Below are positions 1 to 9,499 of a stretch of 64,000 nt of DNA, one piece after another. Origin of the DNA: Maribacter sedimenticola (lineage in GTDB: Bacteria > Bacteroidota > Bacteroidia > Flavobacteriales > Flavobacteriaceae); contig NZ_FZNV01000003.1 in NCBI RefSeq assembly GCF_900188415.1, positions 124,001 to 188,000 of the forward strand. The letters are read 5' to 3'. Position numbers and translations under genes: made by a program. Every line of letters begins with the position of its first letter. Position 1 is the first letter of the stretch. A model generated the notes under the pieces. The model was not told the DNA's origin. It did not search any database and saw only the letters and a program-made list of their open reading frames with translations.

Positions 1-285
1 AACGCAGAAATTCAAGATACTTTTTATTATGATGTTAAAGGTTTTAGTATTAACGGCGATGCTTATATTTGCTTGGACACTAATTCTTTTTTTAAGTACA
101 ATCCAACCAATAATGAATGGACTAACCTCCCCGACAGATTTCCTGACTCAAAGGGTCGAGAAGCAAAAACCAGTTTTGTTGTAAATGAGAAAGCATTTTT
201 AGGATTGGGATTTTATAGATACTCTTGCGGAAGTCATTGTAGTTCTTTCTCTCCTACTTCCAGCATATATCAGTTTATTCCCTAA
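1..285 (+). CDS. kelch-type protein, C-terminal fragment (cut by window edge)
   Basis: Reading frame 1 is open from the first base to a TAA at 283-285, giving 94 residues, so this is the end of a longer gene that starts outside the window. The sequence has the kelch pattern: a short strand with a GDAYICL motif, then KYNP..NEW, then KAFLGLG. It closes with SIYQFIP. The intact lipoprotein at 1811-3127 ends in the same way (EGYICL, KYNPSSDEW, KAFLGLG, SIYQFVP), so the two are paralogs. By analogy it is probably an outer-membrane or secreted lipoprotein with a beta-propeller, but the N-terminus is not visible. An attC-like palindrome follows it. Confidence 0.8.
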   Translation, partial: NAEIQDTFYYDVKGFSINGDAYICLDTNSFFKYNPTNNEWTNLPDRFPDSKGREAKTSFVVNEKAFLGLGFYRYSCGSHCSSFSPTSSIYQFIP

Positions 286-324
286 ATATATCTAATTAAT
301 AAAATAAGTTAGAGATAACACTGA

Positions 325-455
325 AGACAACAGAGTATAAAAATAATAGCTGTTTAATCACTAAAACGAAAAAAATTAATATAAAAATGGTCTGAGTTTT
401 ACCGAAAAGTTAGCGCTTGAAAGGTCGCTACTATTCTTATACAAGACCGTTAGGC
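325..455 (+). repeat. attC-like palindrome 1
   Basis: The left arm at 335-350 (GTATAAAAATAATAGC) pairs with the right arm at 427-442 (GCTACTATTCTTATAC), with two mismatches and a 76 nt spacer. The right side ends in CCGTTAGGC, and GTTAGGC (449-455) fits the integron core GTTRRRY. Similar arms and spacing recur at four more gene boundaries, so I read this as a cassette boundary. The identity as a true recombination site is inference. Confidence 0.6.
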
Positions 456-482
456 GTCATTAGGTACGATATACAAACATCC

Positions 483-1757
483 TTTACAAAGTTATAGAAA
501 CATCGTTTACACTTTTTAAGTTGCATTTGAAACCAACATTCAGATGCTATGCCTTGGAAAGAACATACGATTATGGAACAAAAAATTGAATTTATCTGTG
601 AATGGCGAACTGGAAAATACACCATCACGGAGCTTTGCCGAGTCTTTAAAATTTCAAGACCAACAGCTTACAAAATCATTGCCCGGTTTGAAAATGAAGG
701 TTATGAAGGGCTTAGGGAACTCTCCAGAAAACCGCGTAGCCCACACCCTAATGCCACCAATGAAAAAGTGGTAAACCGAATTCTCGAACTGAAGGAAAAA
801 CACAAGGCATGGGGCGCTAAAAAGTTGCACACCTTGTTGTATAAAGATTTCCCCGAGGAAATGATCCCATCTGTCTTGACCGTTCATAACATCCTGAAAA
901 AACACGGTTTGGTATCGCCTCAAAAACGGCTTAGAAGAGTCAAACCCATTCACCCCATCTTTGACCCAAAACATTGTAACCAAGTATGGAGTGCCGACTA
1001 TAAAGGCAAGTTCCTTATGGGCAATAAAATCTATTGCCATCCCCTTACGATCGCAGACTCGAAAAGCCGCTTTGTATTTACTGCAAAAGGGCATTACAAA
1101 GAAAACCTTGCATCGGCCAAAGCAGAGTTCAAAAGGGTTTTCAGGAAATTCGGTATCCCCGGACAAATCCATACGGACAATGGAAGTCCATTTGGTTCCG
1201 TGGCAGCGATTCAACGATTTACCAGGTTATCCTATTGGTTCATCGAACTGGGAATCATGCCCGTCTTTTCAGACCCGGCACACCCCGAACAGAACAGACG
1301 GCATGAACGTATGCATAGGGATTTACAGGCCGCTTGTGCCAAGCCTTGAGCTTATGACCTGAAGGCGCAACAAAGACGCTTGAACAGCTTTGTAAATGAA
1401 TATAACAACCTAAGGCCCCATGAAGCATTGGGAATGAAAACACCCGCTTCGGTACATGAATTTTCAACCAGACCTTTTCCCGAAAGAACCCCCAACTTTG
1501 ATTACGATTCCAAAATGAAAGTCTTAAAAGTCACCCAAAATGGAGCTATCAGATGGAAGGCCTATAATTGGGTTTACCTTTCCGCTTCGCTACAAGGTAA
1601 ACATATCGGGGCCATGGACATTAGCAATGGTATTTGGAGGGTATTTTATAGAAACGTATTTTTAGGATACTTTGATGAACATGTGTTTAGAAAGAAAGAA
1701 CAATCAGTAAGGTTAGAAACAAACTTAGTGTAAACCCTAATCTATAACTTTTGTAAA
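483..1757 (+). mobile_element. IS481-type insertion sequence
   Basis: A DDE transposase reading frame is bracketed by imperfect terminal inverted repeats. The left end at 483-513 begins TTTACAAAGTTATAG and ends GTTTACACT. The right end at 1727-1757 is its complement with small differences (AGTGTAAAC, then CTATAACTTTTGTAAA). The exact outermost base and any target duplication could not be fixed; no clear direct repeat flanks these ends. The element lies in the 5' leader of the kelch lipoprotein gene at 1811, just after the attC-like site ending at 455, and may separate that gene from its promoter. Confidence 0.75.
549..1733 (+). pseudogene. IS481-family transposase, in-frame stop
   Basis: The frame encodes an N-terminal helix-turn-helix region (residues about 20-60, with TITELCRVFKISRPTAYKI-like spacing) followed by an rve/DDE integrase core. 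Likely catalytic residues are D150 (SADYKG), D210 (HTDNGS) and E253 (HERMHR). The frame is broken by a TGA at 1347-1349, codon 267. It continues without any frame change to 1733, where family-typical sequence resumes (AYDLKAQQRRLNSF, NNLRPHEALGMKTPASVHE). A single base change explains this. The element is therefore probably inactive unless the stop is read through, or the base is a sequencing error. Confidence 0.85.
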
Positions 1758-1810
1758 CAATGTATATTAACGAACATGTTTGACAAATATCTAATATTAA
1801 AAAAATAAAA

Positions 1811-3127
1811 ATGAAAGCATATCTATTATTTCTCATATTGCCCTTTTTTATCTCTTGTAATAATGATGAATTCGTATCAATTGATGCTGAAAAAATAACA
1901 TTGAATCATACATCTATTGATTTAAAAGGAAGTAACACATTACAGTTAATAGCAACAATAAGTCCTTCAAATACTACTGACAAAGAAGTAACATGGGAAA
2001 GTTCTGACACCACTATAGTATCTGTTAACAATAAGGGAGTCGTTAAACCAATAAATATTGGCTCTTCAGAAATAACCGCCAGCACAAATGACAATATATC
2101 CGCTATTTGTAAAATAACTGTTACTACTTCAGGTTCTTGGGATAAAAAAGCTGATTTTGCAAACGGAATGGGTAGACATGGTGCTGTATCATTTTCTATA
2201 GGGGATAAAGCATATGTTGGTTTAGGTAGTGATTATCAATATGACTATGATGTATTTGGAGGTAACCCTATTACATCCCAGGGTGGTTTTAAAGATGATT
2301 TTTGGGAATACAATGCTGAGACCGATACTTGGAGAAGATTAAATGATTTTCCAGGTGAGAAAAGAACGGAGGCTGTTAGTTTTAGCATTAATGGGAAGGG
2401 ATATGTTGGATTAGGTGAATACTTAGCTGTTGAGCCCGACGCTAATGGATTGAACTCTGAAACTGGATTCAAGCAAGATTTTTGGGAATACGACCCTGAT
2501 AATGACACTTGGAAGCAATTATCTGATTTTCCTGGAGAAGGAAGACTCAAACCCATAGGTTTTGCTATAAACAAAAAAGGTTATGTAGGTTTCGGTGGTT
2601 ATTATGATAAGAGAGATTTTTGGGAATTCTCACCTTCTGATAACTCTTGGAATCGACTACCCGACTACCCTGGTGAAAGTAGTGGTGGTGTCGTTGGGTT
2701 TAGTATAGATAATAAAGGTTATGTAGGTTTCGGTCTCAATTCGGATAATTATTTGCCAAGCACAGATTTATGGGAATATTCCCCAGAAACAAATTCATGG
2801 AATGAAAAACAAAGTGCAAAAATACCGACTTATTATGCTACTGGTCCAGATGCTCATGCTACTTTTTATGCTACAGGTTTTAGTCTTAATGGTGAAGGTT
2901 ATATTTGTTTAGATGTTAACTCTGTATGGAAATACAATCCATCCAGCGATGAATGGACAGGGTTGATTGAACGATTTCCGTCGGTAGGAAACAACAGGTT
3001 GAAATCAAAAACCAATTTCGTTGTAAATGGAAAAGCATTTTTGGGGTTAGGATTAAATTTTAGTATTTGTGGAAATCATTGCCAAACTGGAATTCCGAGT
3101 TTTTCAATCTATCAATTTGTTCCTTAA
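1811..3127 (+). CDS. kelch-repeat lipoprotein with BIG2 domain
   Basis: This 438-residue protein starts with a lipoprotein signal peptide (lipobox around C16, FFISC), so it is probably anchored in a membrane and exposed at the periplasm or cell surface. Residues about 22-107 look like a bacterial Ig-like (BIG2) domain, with the TLQLIATISP, VTWESSD and ITVTTSG pattern. Residues 108-438 hold kelch repeats, each with a KGYVGLG/KAYVGLG strand and a W-[EK]Y-P/A-x-T-x-x-W strand, likely forming a beta-propeller. It is a paralog of the fragment at 1-285. The gene is preceded by the IS element and followed by attC-like palindrome 2. Kelch propellers usually bind proteins or sugars; the ligand here is unknown. 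Confidence 0.85.
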   Translation: MKAYLLFLILPFFISCNNDEFVSIDAEKITLNHTSIDLKGSNTLQLIATISPSNTTDKEVTWESSDTTIVSVNNKGVVKPINIGSSEITASTNDNISAICKITVTTSGSWDKKADFANGMGRHGAVSFSIGDKAYVGLGSDYQYDYDVFGGNPITSQGGFKDDFWEYNAETDTWRRLNDFPGEKRTEAVSFSINGKGYVGLGEYLAVEPDANGLNSETGFKQDFWEYDPDNDTWKQLSDFPGEGRLKPIGFAINKKGYVGFGGYYDKRDFWEFSPSDNSWNRLPDYPGESSGGVVGFSIDNKGYVGFGLNSDNYLPSTDLWEYSPETNSWNEKQSAKIPTYYATGPDAHATFYATGFSLNGEGYICLDVNSVWKYNPSSDEWTGLIERFPSVGNNRLKSKTNFVVNGKAFLGLGLNFSICGNHCQTGIPSFSIYQFVP

Positions 3128-3162
3128 ACCATATAATTTATTAGCTAAAATCAAAAATACTA

Positions 3163-3286
3163 AAGACAACAAGGCGTATAGTAAATGGCGGTTTTATTCT
3201 GAAAATCAATATTTAAGTTCTTTACAAGCCAAGTGCTAAATCGAAAGTTAAGTGCGTCGAAATCCGCCACTAACCATACACTAACT
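3163..3286 (+). repeat. attC-like palindrome 2
   Basis: The left arm at 3176-3191 (GTATAGTAAATGGCGG) and right arm at 3264-3279 (CCGCCACTAACCATAC) are complementary with three mismatches across a 72 nt spacer. The spacer contains the recurring TAAGTGC element. The right end reads CACTAAC and then runs directly into D element copy 1 at 3287, where other sites have CCGTTAGGC. Confidence 0.6.
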
Positions 3287-3711
3287 GATGATGTTGCATT
3301 ATTCATGAACTTGTTTAATGTTTTTTATAGGTATTCATGTGTTCGCAATGCTCGTGACTCCTACGTCGACCCTATGTGCTATATCTTGTTTTGCCAACGC
3401 TACTACTCGCCCACAGCTTTCGCTGATGTCGCCCGCACAAAGGGAAATGCAACATCATCGCAGCGCTATGTCAGATCGCATAAAACCGTAGGATAAGAGT
3501 ATCTTTTCTAAGTACGACGCTTAACGGAAGAAAACAACCCAACATATCACGTCACTATATGTAATTTATTCATAACTGTTTATTTATTAACGAATTCATG
3601 TGTTCGCTACGCTCGGAAGGACCGCCATATTTTATTCCCAATACCGTCGAAAACCAAAAAGGGTTTTCACTATATTTCCATAAAATATCGCGGACTATAC
3701 ATAGCGCTGCG
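3287..3711 (+). repeat. D element copy 1 (dispersed repeat with own terminal palindrome)
   Basis: This unit begins GATGATGTTGCATT, which is repeated in inverted orientation at 3446-3459. Its 3' part contains an outer stem (CCGCCATATTTTAT pairing with ATAAAATATCGCGG, one mismatch) and an inner hairpin (GAAAACC/GGTTTTC), and it ends GCGCTGCG before TTATCT. Two further full or nearly full copies lie at 4426 and 9608 and a collapsed one near 14038. The short open frame across it (3233-3496) seems to be carried passively by the repeat, and I do not call it a gene. Confidence 0.75.
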
Positions 3712-3736
3712 TTATCTACAATTAGGAAAAAGAGAT

Positions 3737-4297
3737 ATGATAAAAAAAACAACCCTAATCTTATTGTTATTAATTTCAATAAAAACATTTTCTCAAAAAT
3801 GTAAAACCGACAAAGACCCATTTACAAATGAGAAAATAACATCATTTGATTTTTATAATAAAACTGTTTATTTTGAAATAAAAAATGACTCGATAAGATT
3901 TGACATTAAATTCAACTATTGGGGAGAAAGAAAACATGAATTTACTGAAGGAACTGAAATATTAATTAAACTTGAAAACGGTATTAAAATTGAACTAAAA
4001 ACAATCAAACAGTCTAAACCAAAAATTGAAAGTATCACATCTTCATCGAACGGACCTTTTTTCCCTGGATTTGGTGGCGGATTTAATACAACAAGTTCTG
4101 AAAACTTTACAGCTTATTCTTTTACATTTTTGTTAAACAAAACGGAATTGAAAAGTTTGACTGAATCTAAAATTGATATTATTAGAATTCCAGATACAGA
4201 TGAAGGTGAACATGTTGACCTAGAAGCAAAAGGAAAAACAAAACAGAAAATAAAAGCAATTAAAAAAGGTGCAACTTGTATAAGTGAAAATATATAA
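3737..4297 (+). CDS. secreted protein of unknown function
   Basis: This 186-residue protein opens with a signal peptide (MIKKTTLILLLLISIKTFSQ, cleavage probably after FSQ), so it is exported to the periplasm or beyond. The mature part is rich in lysine and beta-branched residues and has a glycine/phenylalanine-rich stretch (GPFFPGFGGGFNTT) near its centre. I do not recognise a family. It is the only gene of its cassette, lying between D element copy 1 and attC-like palindrome 3. The TAA stop falls inside the start of that palindrome. The AT-rich, AAA/GAA-heavy codon use resembles the Mokosh genes and differs from the arginine operon, in keeping with acquired DNA. Confidence 0.75.
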   Translation: MIKKTTLILLLLISIKTFSQKCKTDKDPFTNEKITSFDFYNKTVYFEIKNDSIRFDIKFNYWGERKHEFTEGTEILIKLENGIKIELKTIKQSKPKIESITSSSNGPFFPGFGGGFNTTSSENFTAYSFTFLLNKTELKSLTESKIDIIRIPDTDEGEHVDLEAKGKTKQKIKAIKKGATCISENI

Positions 4298-4425
4298 CGT
4301 TGCACAACATGGTATAAAAAAATGCGTAGTTTAGTGCTTAATCAAGAGTTTGTGCGCTTTTGTTACATCTGATTTTCCTTCGGAAAATCCTCGCATAAAA
4401 AACCGCACTATTCTTATACACAACC
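4296..4425 (+). repeat. attC-like palindrome 3
   Basis: The left side reads AACGTTGCACAACATGGTAT. The arms are 4312-4326 and 4404-4419 (CGCACTATTCTTATAC), 77 nt apart. Inside, GATTTTCC-TTC-GGAAAATC forms a hairpin near 4371-4389. The right side ends ACACAACC and joins D element copy 2. This is the most complete looking of the sites, with nested outer and inner stems as in integron attC sites. Confidence 0.65.
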
Positions 4426-4760
4426 GATGATGTTGCATTCTCCTACGTCGACCCTATGTGCTACATCTCGTACCTCGATTCTCGCACAAAGGGAAATGCA
4501 ACATCATCGCAGCGCTATGTCAGATCACATAAAACCGTAGGATAAGGGTATCTTTTCTAAGTACGACGCTTAACGGAAGAAAACAACCCAACATATCAAA
4601 TCACTATATGTAATTTATTCATAACTGTTAATTTATTAACGAATTCATGTGTTCGCTACGCTCGGAAGGACCGCCATATTTTATTCCCAATACCGTCGAA
4701 AACCAAAAAAGGTTTTCACTATATTTCCATAAAATATCGCGGACTACACATAGCGCTGCG
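4426..4760 (+). repeat. D element copy 2 (internal deletion)
   Basis: This copy has the same ends as copy 1 (GATGATGTTGCATT at the left, GCGCTGCG at the right). It lacks the segment that begins TTCATGAACTTG and extends through the first ATTCATGTGTTCGC. It joins the Mokosh cassette, which begins TTGGCAACAA at 4761. Confidence 0.75.
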
Positions 4761-4814
4761 TTGGCAACAATTAAAGAAAAACCGTGCTCAAATTGAAAAA
4801 CTGAATATTATTGA

Positions 4815-7800
4815 ATGATTTTAGACAAATACCAACTATACGGAGAAATCCAAAACAGAGGTTATTCAGCAACCGCAAAAGTAACAGATGAAAGTGGAGA
4901 AATTTATTTTGCCAAATGGATAAAAGGAATTGAAAAAAACTCACAACCGAGTAAAATTCTTTATAACAAATTAAGACACTTAAAAAAAGCAGTCCACTCT
5001 TCCCTACCGAAAATTATTGAATACGAATGGGACGAAAGCCAAAGTGCTTATTGCATTATATTTGAAAATAAAAACGCACGTTCTTTAGAAGAAAATATTT
5101 TTGAAATTAAACCAACGCATTTTTTAAAGGGGATTGAACAAATTGCAAATTGCTTACAGCAATTGCAACAAAAACATAAACTTGCTCACGGAGATATAAC
5201 ACCTGCAAATATACTTGTAGATGAAAACTTTGATTTTTACTTAATTGATTTCGGAATTTCAGATATTTCTGCAACCTTAAGCCAATCACAAGAATTAGAG
5301 ATTTTCGCAAAAGAATTTGCGTCACCTGAAAAATGGGATAGAAAAATCCCAAAGGGATTTCCCTATCAATCTGACATTTATTCTATTGGAAAAGTTATTG
5401 AATGGTATTTTACAAAAAATGAAATTAACGAATTTGAAGAAGTTCAGAAATTGGCGGACAAAACTTGTGAGCAATTACCGATAAATAGAATAAATTATGT
5501 TGCTTTTTTAGAGCATTTATTGAAAATAACAAGTGAAATCTCATTTGATAATCAAAATACAATCTATTTATACGCAAATGAAGTTGTAATAGAAGATTTG
5601 AATAATCCAGACTTCAAACCAAAGTTTGACATTAGTCCGAGCAAAGGAGAAAATATACTTTTAAATATTTCTTCAAAAAACTTCTATCTACATTGTATTT
5701 GGAAAATTTCAGAAAACGGATTGAACATAATTAATTCTGCAAGAAAAGAAGACAAGGAAAAAGAGCATTCAAATACATTGAGGTATGGTAAAGAATTAGG
5801 TTTACCAATTATTTTCACATCACAAAGTGGATATAACGAACATTTCAACTTAACACCTTATTTAAAAAAGATACAAAAAGAAAAACAACACGAAAGCGAA
5901 TACAGAAAAGGAAAAAAAGAAATTACTAAAGAATTAAAATTCTTTAAAGATTTACTAACCAAAGAGATACAAGTTTTAGAAAAAAACTCATTAAGGTTAC
6001 GTTTTGTAAGTTTTGAGAAAAAAGGGAATTATGAAATTTCATTTAAAATTCAAGACAATGAAAAATACAGCAAGAACGGTTTAATCTACTCTCATATTGA
6101 CAAAGCAACACCACCAAGTCCAGAAGATTTTGAATTTATCGTAAGTGAAACTGCCGATAAAAAACAAATGAAAGACCCAATGAAATTTTCGGGAGTTGCT
6201 TATGATTTCGACACAAAAACAAGAGTTTTAAGGTTTAAGGATTGTGAACGATTAGATTTTGAAAAAATCCCTAAAAACGGATACATATTTGAAAATATCA
6301 GGAAACAAGAAGAGGAAAAGAAAAGACAATTAGAAGCAATCCGAAAAGTAGAATATAATGAAGTTCAAAATAGAGATTTAATACATTTTGTTTTTAATCC
6401 TACGGATTTACAAGGCAAATATCTTGAGTTTCAAGAACTAAAAAATGTTTATCAAACAGACGAAAAAGGAAATGACTTTGTATATAGTTTTAATCAACAA
6501 AAAGCAATATTAAATGCAATTCATAGAGAACCTTTAACAATTATTCAAGGTCCACCAGGAACAGGAAAAACAACTGTAATCACAGAAATTGTTTTTCAAA
6601 TTTTAAATAAAAATCCTGATGCTAAAATTTTAATCACTTCTCAAACAAATGATGCAGTTGATAACGTGTTAGATAATTTATTGGAAAAAGAGATTCCAAT
6701 TGTTCGATTAAGTGGTATTAGAAAACCAAAAGTAAGTTTGCAAAAACATACTTTAGAAAGAAAAATTGAGGGTTGGAAAGAAGAAGTAAGAAAAAAAACT
6801 AAAGCCAATTGGAAACCATACAAAGAGCAATTTAAAAAGGCATTAGAAAAAGAGAATATTATTCTATTGCCAATTTTTGAAATCCTTTCTTCCAATAAAC
6901 AATGGAAAGTAAAAAAACAACAAATAGAAAAAATGTTAGAACGTTTCAATACGTTTAAAGGTTTAGAAAAGTCTTTAACTTCTGAAACAGAGTTTATAAC
7001 ATCAATCAATAGTTTTGTAAAAGTAAATTTTGAAGAATATTTTTTAAAACAACAAATATTTAAAGATTGGTTAGCAACAATTAGTTCGTTAGATGAAAAT
7101 AGTAATATAAATCAAAAATTAATAGATAGCATTAGAGTAATTGGTGCAACAACTAATCATATCGCATCAAAAAAATATCAAAAATATAATTTTGAATTTG
7201 ACTATGTAATAATGGACGAAAGTGGAAAAGCAACCACAGCAGAAGCATTAATACCAACAGTTTTAGCAGAAAAATTAATTCTTGTTGGCGACCATAGACA
7301 ATTAAGACCAATGCTAACTGCGAATCGTGAAGTTGAAAAATGGTTGAGAGAAAAATTTAAAACTGACACAGATGAATTTGACAGTTGGGATGATTACTTT
7401 AATAGAGCAAGTTTGTTTGAACAAGTAATTACAAAAATTGATGATGATTTTAAAAGTCAGTTAGAAAAATGTAGAAGAAGTTCAAAAGACCAAGTTTTAC
7501 TAACTTCAAAATGCTTTTACGAACCTTTTGGAGATGAACCTATAAAACCAGTTGAAAGACCTCAAGAAAAAGAACATAATCTTGATTTAAAAATTGATAG
7601 TTCAATTGTCTTTCTTGATATTGGTAATTCATATAAAAGTGAAATTGATGGAAATGGTTCGTCAAGAAATAAATTAAGTGCAGAATTAATTCCAGAACTT
7701 CTAAATGGATTAGATAGGTTTGATAGAGTAAAGAATTACACAATTGGTGTTATTACAGGTTATTCTGCTCAAGTAAGAGAAATAAGAAAAGTTGTAAGAA

Positions 7801-8135
7801 ATAAAGTTGATTATCGTAAACTGAAAAATGTAAAATCTAACAATGTAGTTATATCGGTTGTAGATAAGTTTCAAGGTTTAGAAAAGGATATTATCATTTT
7901 TGATTTAGTAAGAAGTCAGCAACAAACATTAGGATTTTTATCTAATGCAAATCGTATAAATGTTGCTTTATCAAGGCAAAAAAAACTATTAATTATTGTT
8001 GGAAATTTAGATAGCATATTAAGTGCAAAACCGCCAAAAGATTTGGAAAACACAAATCAAAAACCAGCATTACAAAAATATTTAAGTGAATTGAAGAAAG
8101 ACTGGATTGTTAAAAACGTAGAACAAATATTTTAA
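4815..8135 (+). CDS. mkoA: Mokosh type I protein MkoA: Ser/Thr kinase-SF1 helicase fusion
   Basis: This 1106-residue protein begins with a protein-kinase-like domain (about 1-240): candidate ATP lysine K34 (YFAKW), catalytic loop HGDITPAN with D127 and N132, and DFG at 145-147. After a linker comes an SF1 helicase of the COG1112/Dna2-like type, with Walker A GPPGTGKTT at 579-587, Walker B-like DESG at 801-804, and late motifs DKFQGLEKD (about 1016-1024) and NVALSRQKK (about 1049-1057). A kinase-helicase followed by a PLD nuclease gene is the layout described for the anti-phage system Mokosh type I; the name rests on that recalled architecture. Its stop overlaps the mkoB start by one base (TAATG), implying coupled translation. 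The pair fills one cassette between D element copies 2 and 3. Confidence 0.85.
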   Translation: MILDKYQLYGEIQNRGYSATAKVTDESGEIYFAKWIKGIEKNSQPSKILYNKLRHLKKAVHSSLPKIIEYEWDESQSAYCIIFENKNARSLEENIFEIKPTHFLKGIEQIANCLQQLQQKHKLAHGDITPANILVDENFDFYLIDFGISDISATLSQSQELEIFAKEFASPEKWDRKIPKGFPYQSDIYSIGKVIEWYFTKNEINEFEEVQKLADKTCEQLPINRINYVAFLEHLLKITSEISFDNQNTIYLYANEVVIEDLNNPDFKPKFDISPSKGENILLNISSKNFYLHCIWKISENGLNIINSARKEDKEKEHSNTLRYGKELGLPIIFTSQSGYNEHFNLTPYLKKIQKEKQHESEYRKGKKEITKELKFFKDLLTKEIQVLEKNSLRLRFVSFEKKGNYEISFKIQDNEKYSKNGLIYSHIDKATPPSPEDFEFIVSETADKKQMKDPMKFSGVAYDFDTKTRVLRFKDCERLDFEKIPKNGYIFENIRKQEEEKKRQLEAIRKVEYNEVQNRDLIHFVFNPTDLQGKYLEFQELKNVYQTDEKGNDFVYSFNQQKAILNAIHREPLTIIQGPPGTGKTTVITEIVFQILNKNPDAKILITSQTNDAVDNVLDNLLEKEIPIVRLSGIRKPKVSLQKHTLERKIEGWKEEVRKKTKANWKPYKEQFKKALEKENIILLPIFEILSSNKQWKVKKQQIEKMLERFNTFKGLEKSLTSETEFITSINSFVKVNFEEYFLKQQIFKDWLATISSLDENSNINQKLIDSIRVIGATTNHIASKKYQKYNFEFDYVIMDESGKATTAEALIPTVLAEKLILVGDHRQLRPMLTANREVEKWLREKFKTDTDEFDSWDDYFNRASLFEQVITKIDDDFKSQLEKCRRSSKDQVLLTSKCFYEPFGDEPIKPVERPQEKEHNLDLKIDSSIVFLDIGNSYKSEIDGNGSSRNKLSAELIPELLNGLDRFDRVKNYTIGVITGYSAQVREIRKVVRNKVDYRKLKNVKSNNVVISVVDKFQGLEKDIIIFDLVRSQQQTLGFLSNANRINVALSRQKKLLIIVGNLDSILSAKPPKDLENTNQKPALQKYLSELKKDWIVKNVEQIF

Positions 8136-9499
8136 TGGACATACAAGAAATACATAAAAAGTTAGACAAACAATGTCCAAGCGATTATAAGATAAATGAA
8201 ATTATCCAATTTGCATATCCTTATAGACGTGTACGTGTAAACGCAACTGTAAATAAATCGCCTGAAAAATCAATACAACAAGTATATTCAGTTTTTATAA
8301 GAACAATAAAAGCAGGTTATAATAAAGAAGTACAAATAATTAAATTTTTAGGTCTTAACAAAGAAGATTTTATATTAAGAGAATTATACTTTTTGCGTGA
8401 AAGAGGATTTGTAGATTTTACTTCAGGAATTTGGTTAGTAACCGAAAAAGGAGAAGAATTTGTAAAAGATAATAGTATTTTAAAAATTCTTGAAGAAGAA
8501 GAATTTGAATTTTTAATTGATGCAATATCAAATCGAGCAATTGAAAAGAATTTTAGATTATTTAGCGATAAAAACATTGAAAACAGATTAAACCCAGAGA
8601 TTGATTATTCAATAAAAAACCCTGAATTGCTTAAAAACAAAAACGAACAACTTTCTGACATTTATAAAAGTCAGAGTAATGGAAAAGCATATTTAGTTGA
8701 TTATGACAAGTCAAATATTAAGTTTGATAAGAAGGAAAATCACGATTATTATTTAATCGAATATATTCCGATAAAGGAAAAAGAAAGTGAATTAGAACCA
8801 TATATTGAAGTTAGAAATACTGATAAAGATATTTCAAAACAAAAACGACTTTCAAAATCACTATCTGAAAAATATCCAAGTATATTATATCAATTTACGA
8901 CTTCTGATAGAACAAGTTTTGCGAAAATTCAAGAAGATAATAATAGTGAACTTTTAGAAGAGTTTAAAACAACTGAAATCGAAAAAAAGATAACCGAAAC
9001 GCAAACACTTTCAGTTTGGGAAACACAAGAAAAATTTGGAGAAGCATTAAAAACCGTTAAATCAAAAATATTAATAGAAAGTCCTTGGGTAAAACGTGCT
9101 ACATTAAAATATATCAATAGTATTGAAAACGCATTACAAAGAAGTGTAGATGTTATAATATTGTATGGAATTGAAAGCAATGATGAACATCATTACGGAA
9201 CAATTGAAAAACTGCGAAATTTAAAAAGTAAATATCAAAAGAATTTCCATTTAATACATTTACCAACTCATTTTGAAGAACAAAAAAACTATAAAATGAC
9301 AGGAACACACAGAAAATTAATAATAAAAGATAATGATTATTACATACAAGGAAGTTTTAATTTTCTATCGTTCAACAAAGAGAAAGGACAGAAAATAGCG
9401 AATGAGGAAAGTATTTTAATCCCTAAAAATGTGGAAACGAAATGGGAAAGCGTTCTGAAAGAATATGGGATAAATAACGGTTGGCAACAACGTATATAA
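8135..9499 (+). CDS. mkoB: Mokosh type I protein MkoB: PLD-family nuclease
   Basis: This 454-residue partner of the kinase-helicase carries one phospholipase-D-type motif near its C-terminus: H392-R-K394-L-I-I-K-D399 followed by QGSFN (405-409), which fits HxK(x)4D plus the downstream G/S and N. The middle (about 290-450) fits a PLD fold, including SPWVK and the hydrophobic strand VDVIILYG. The N-terminal 180 residues contain winged-helix-like stretches (IIKFLGLNKEDFILRELYFL, then FVDFTSG). A single HKD motif implies that an active nuclease would have to dimerise. The last codons (GWQQRI) and the stop lie inside attC-like palindrome 4, so the cassette boundary contributes to the protein's C-terminus. 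Confidence 0.8.
   Translation: MDIQEIHKKLDKQCPSDYKINEIIQFAYPYRRVRVNATVNKSPEKSIQQVYSVFIRTIKAGYNKEVQIIKFLGLNKEDFILRELYFLRERGFVDFTSGIWLVTEKGEEFVKDNSILKILEEEEFEFLIDAISNRAIEKNFRLFSDKNIENRLNPEIDYSIKNPELLKNKNEQLSDIYKSQSNGKAYLVDYDKSNIKFDKKENHDYYLIEYIPIKEKESELEPYIEVRNTDKDISKQKRLSKSLSEKYPSILYQFTTSDRTSFAKIQEDNNSELLEEFKTTEIEKKITETQTLSVWETQEKFGEALKTVKSKILIESPWVKRATLKYINSIENALQRSVDVIILYGIESNDEHHYGTIEKLRNLKSKYQKNFHLIHLPTHFEEQKNYKMTGTHRKLIIKDNDYYIQGSFNFLSFNKEKGQKIANEESILIPKNVETKWESVLKEYGINNGWQQRI

Noticed and set aside
654..1214. 186-codon open frame antisense to the transposase
   Set aside because: It mirrors the transposase codons and has no domain or start signal of its own.
549..1733. IS transposase considered as the integrase for the cassette array
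   Set aside because: It is a DDE enzyme, not a tyrosine recombinase, and is interrupted by a stop.
3233..3496. Open frame of 87 codons in D element copy 1, repeated at 9571-9783
   Set aside because: Similarity between copies is explained by the DNA repeat; copy 2 has lost the part coding for it, there is no usual start context, and the frame crosses the junction with the preceding palindrome.
4815..9499. Helicase plus PLD pair considered as DISARM, Hachiman or BREX
   Set aside because: There is no methylase, DUF1837 or BREX component; the kinase domain on the helicase and a separate PLD gene fit Mokosh type I better.
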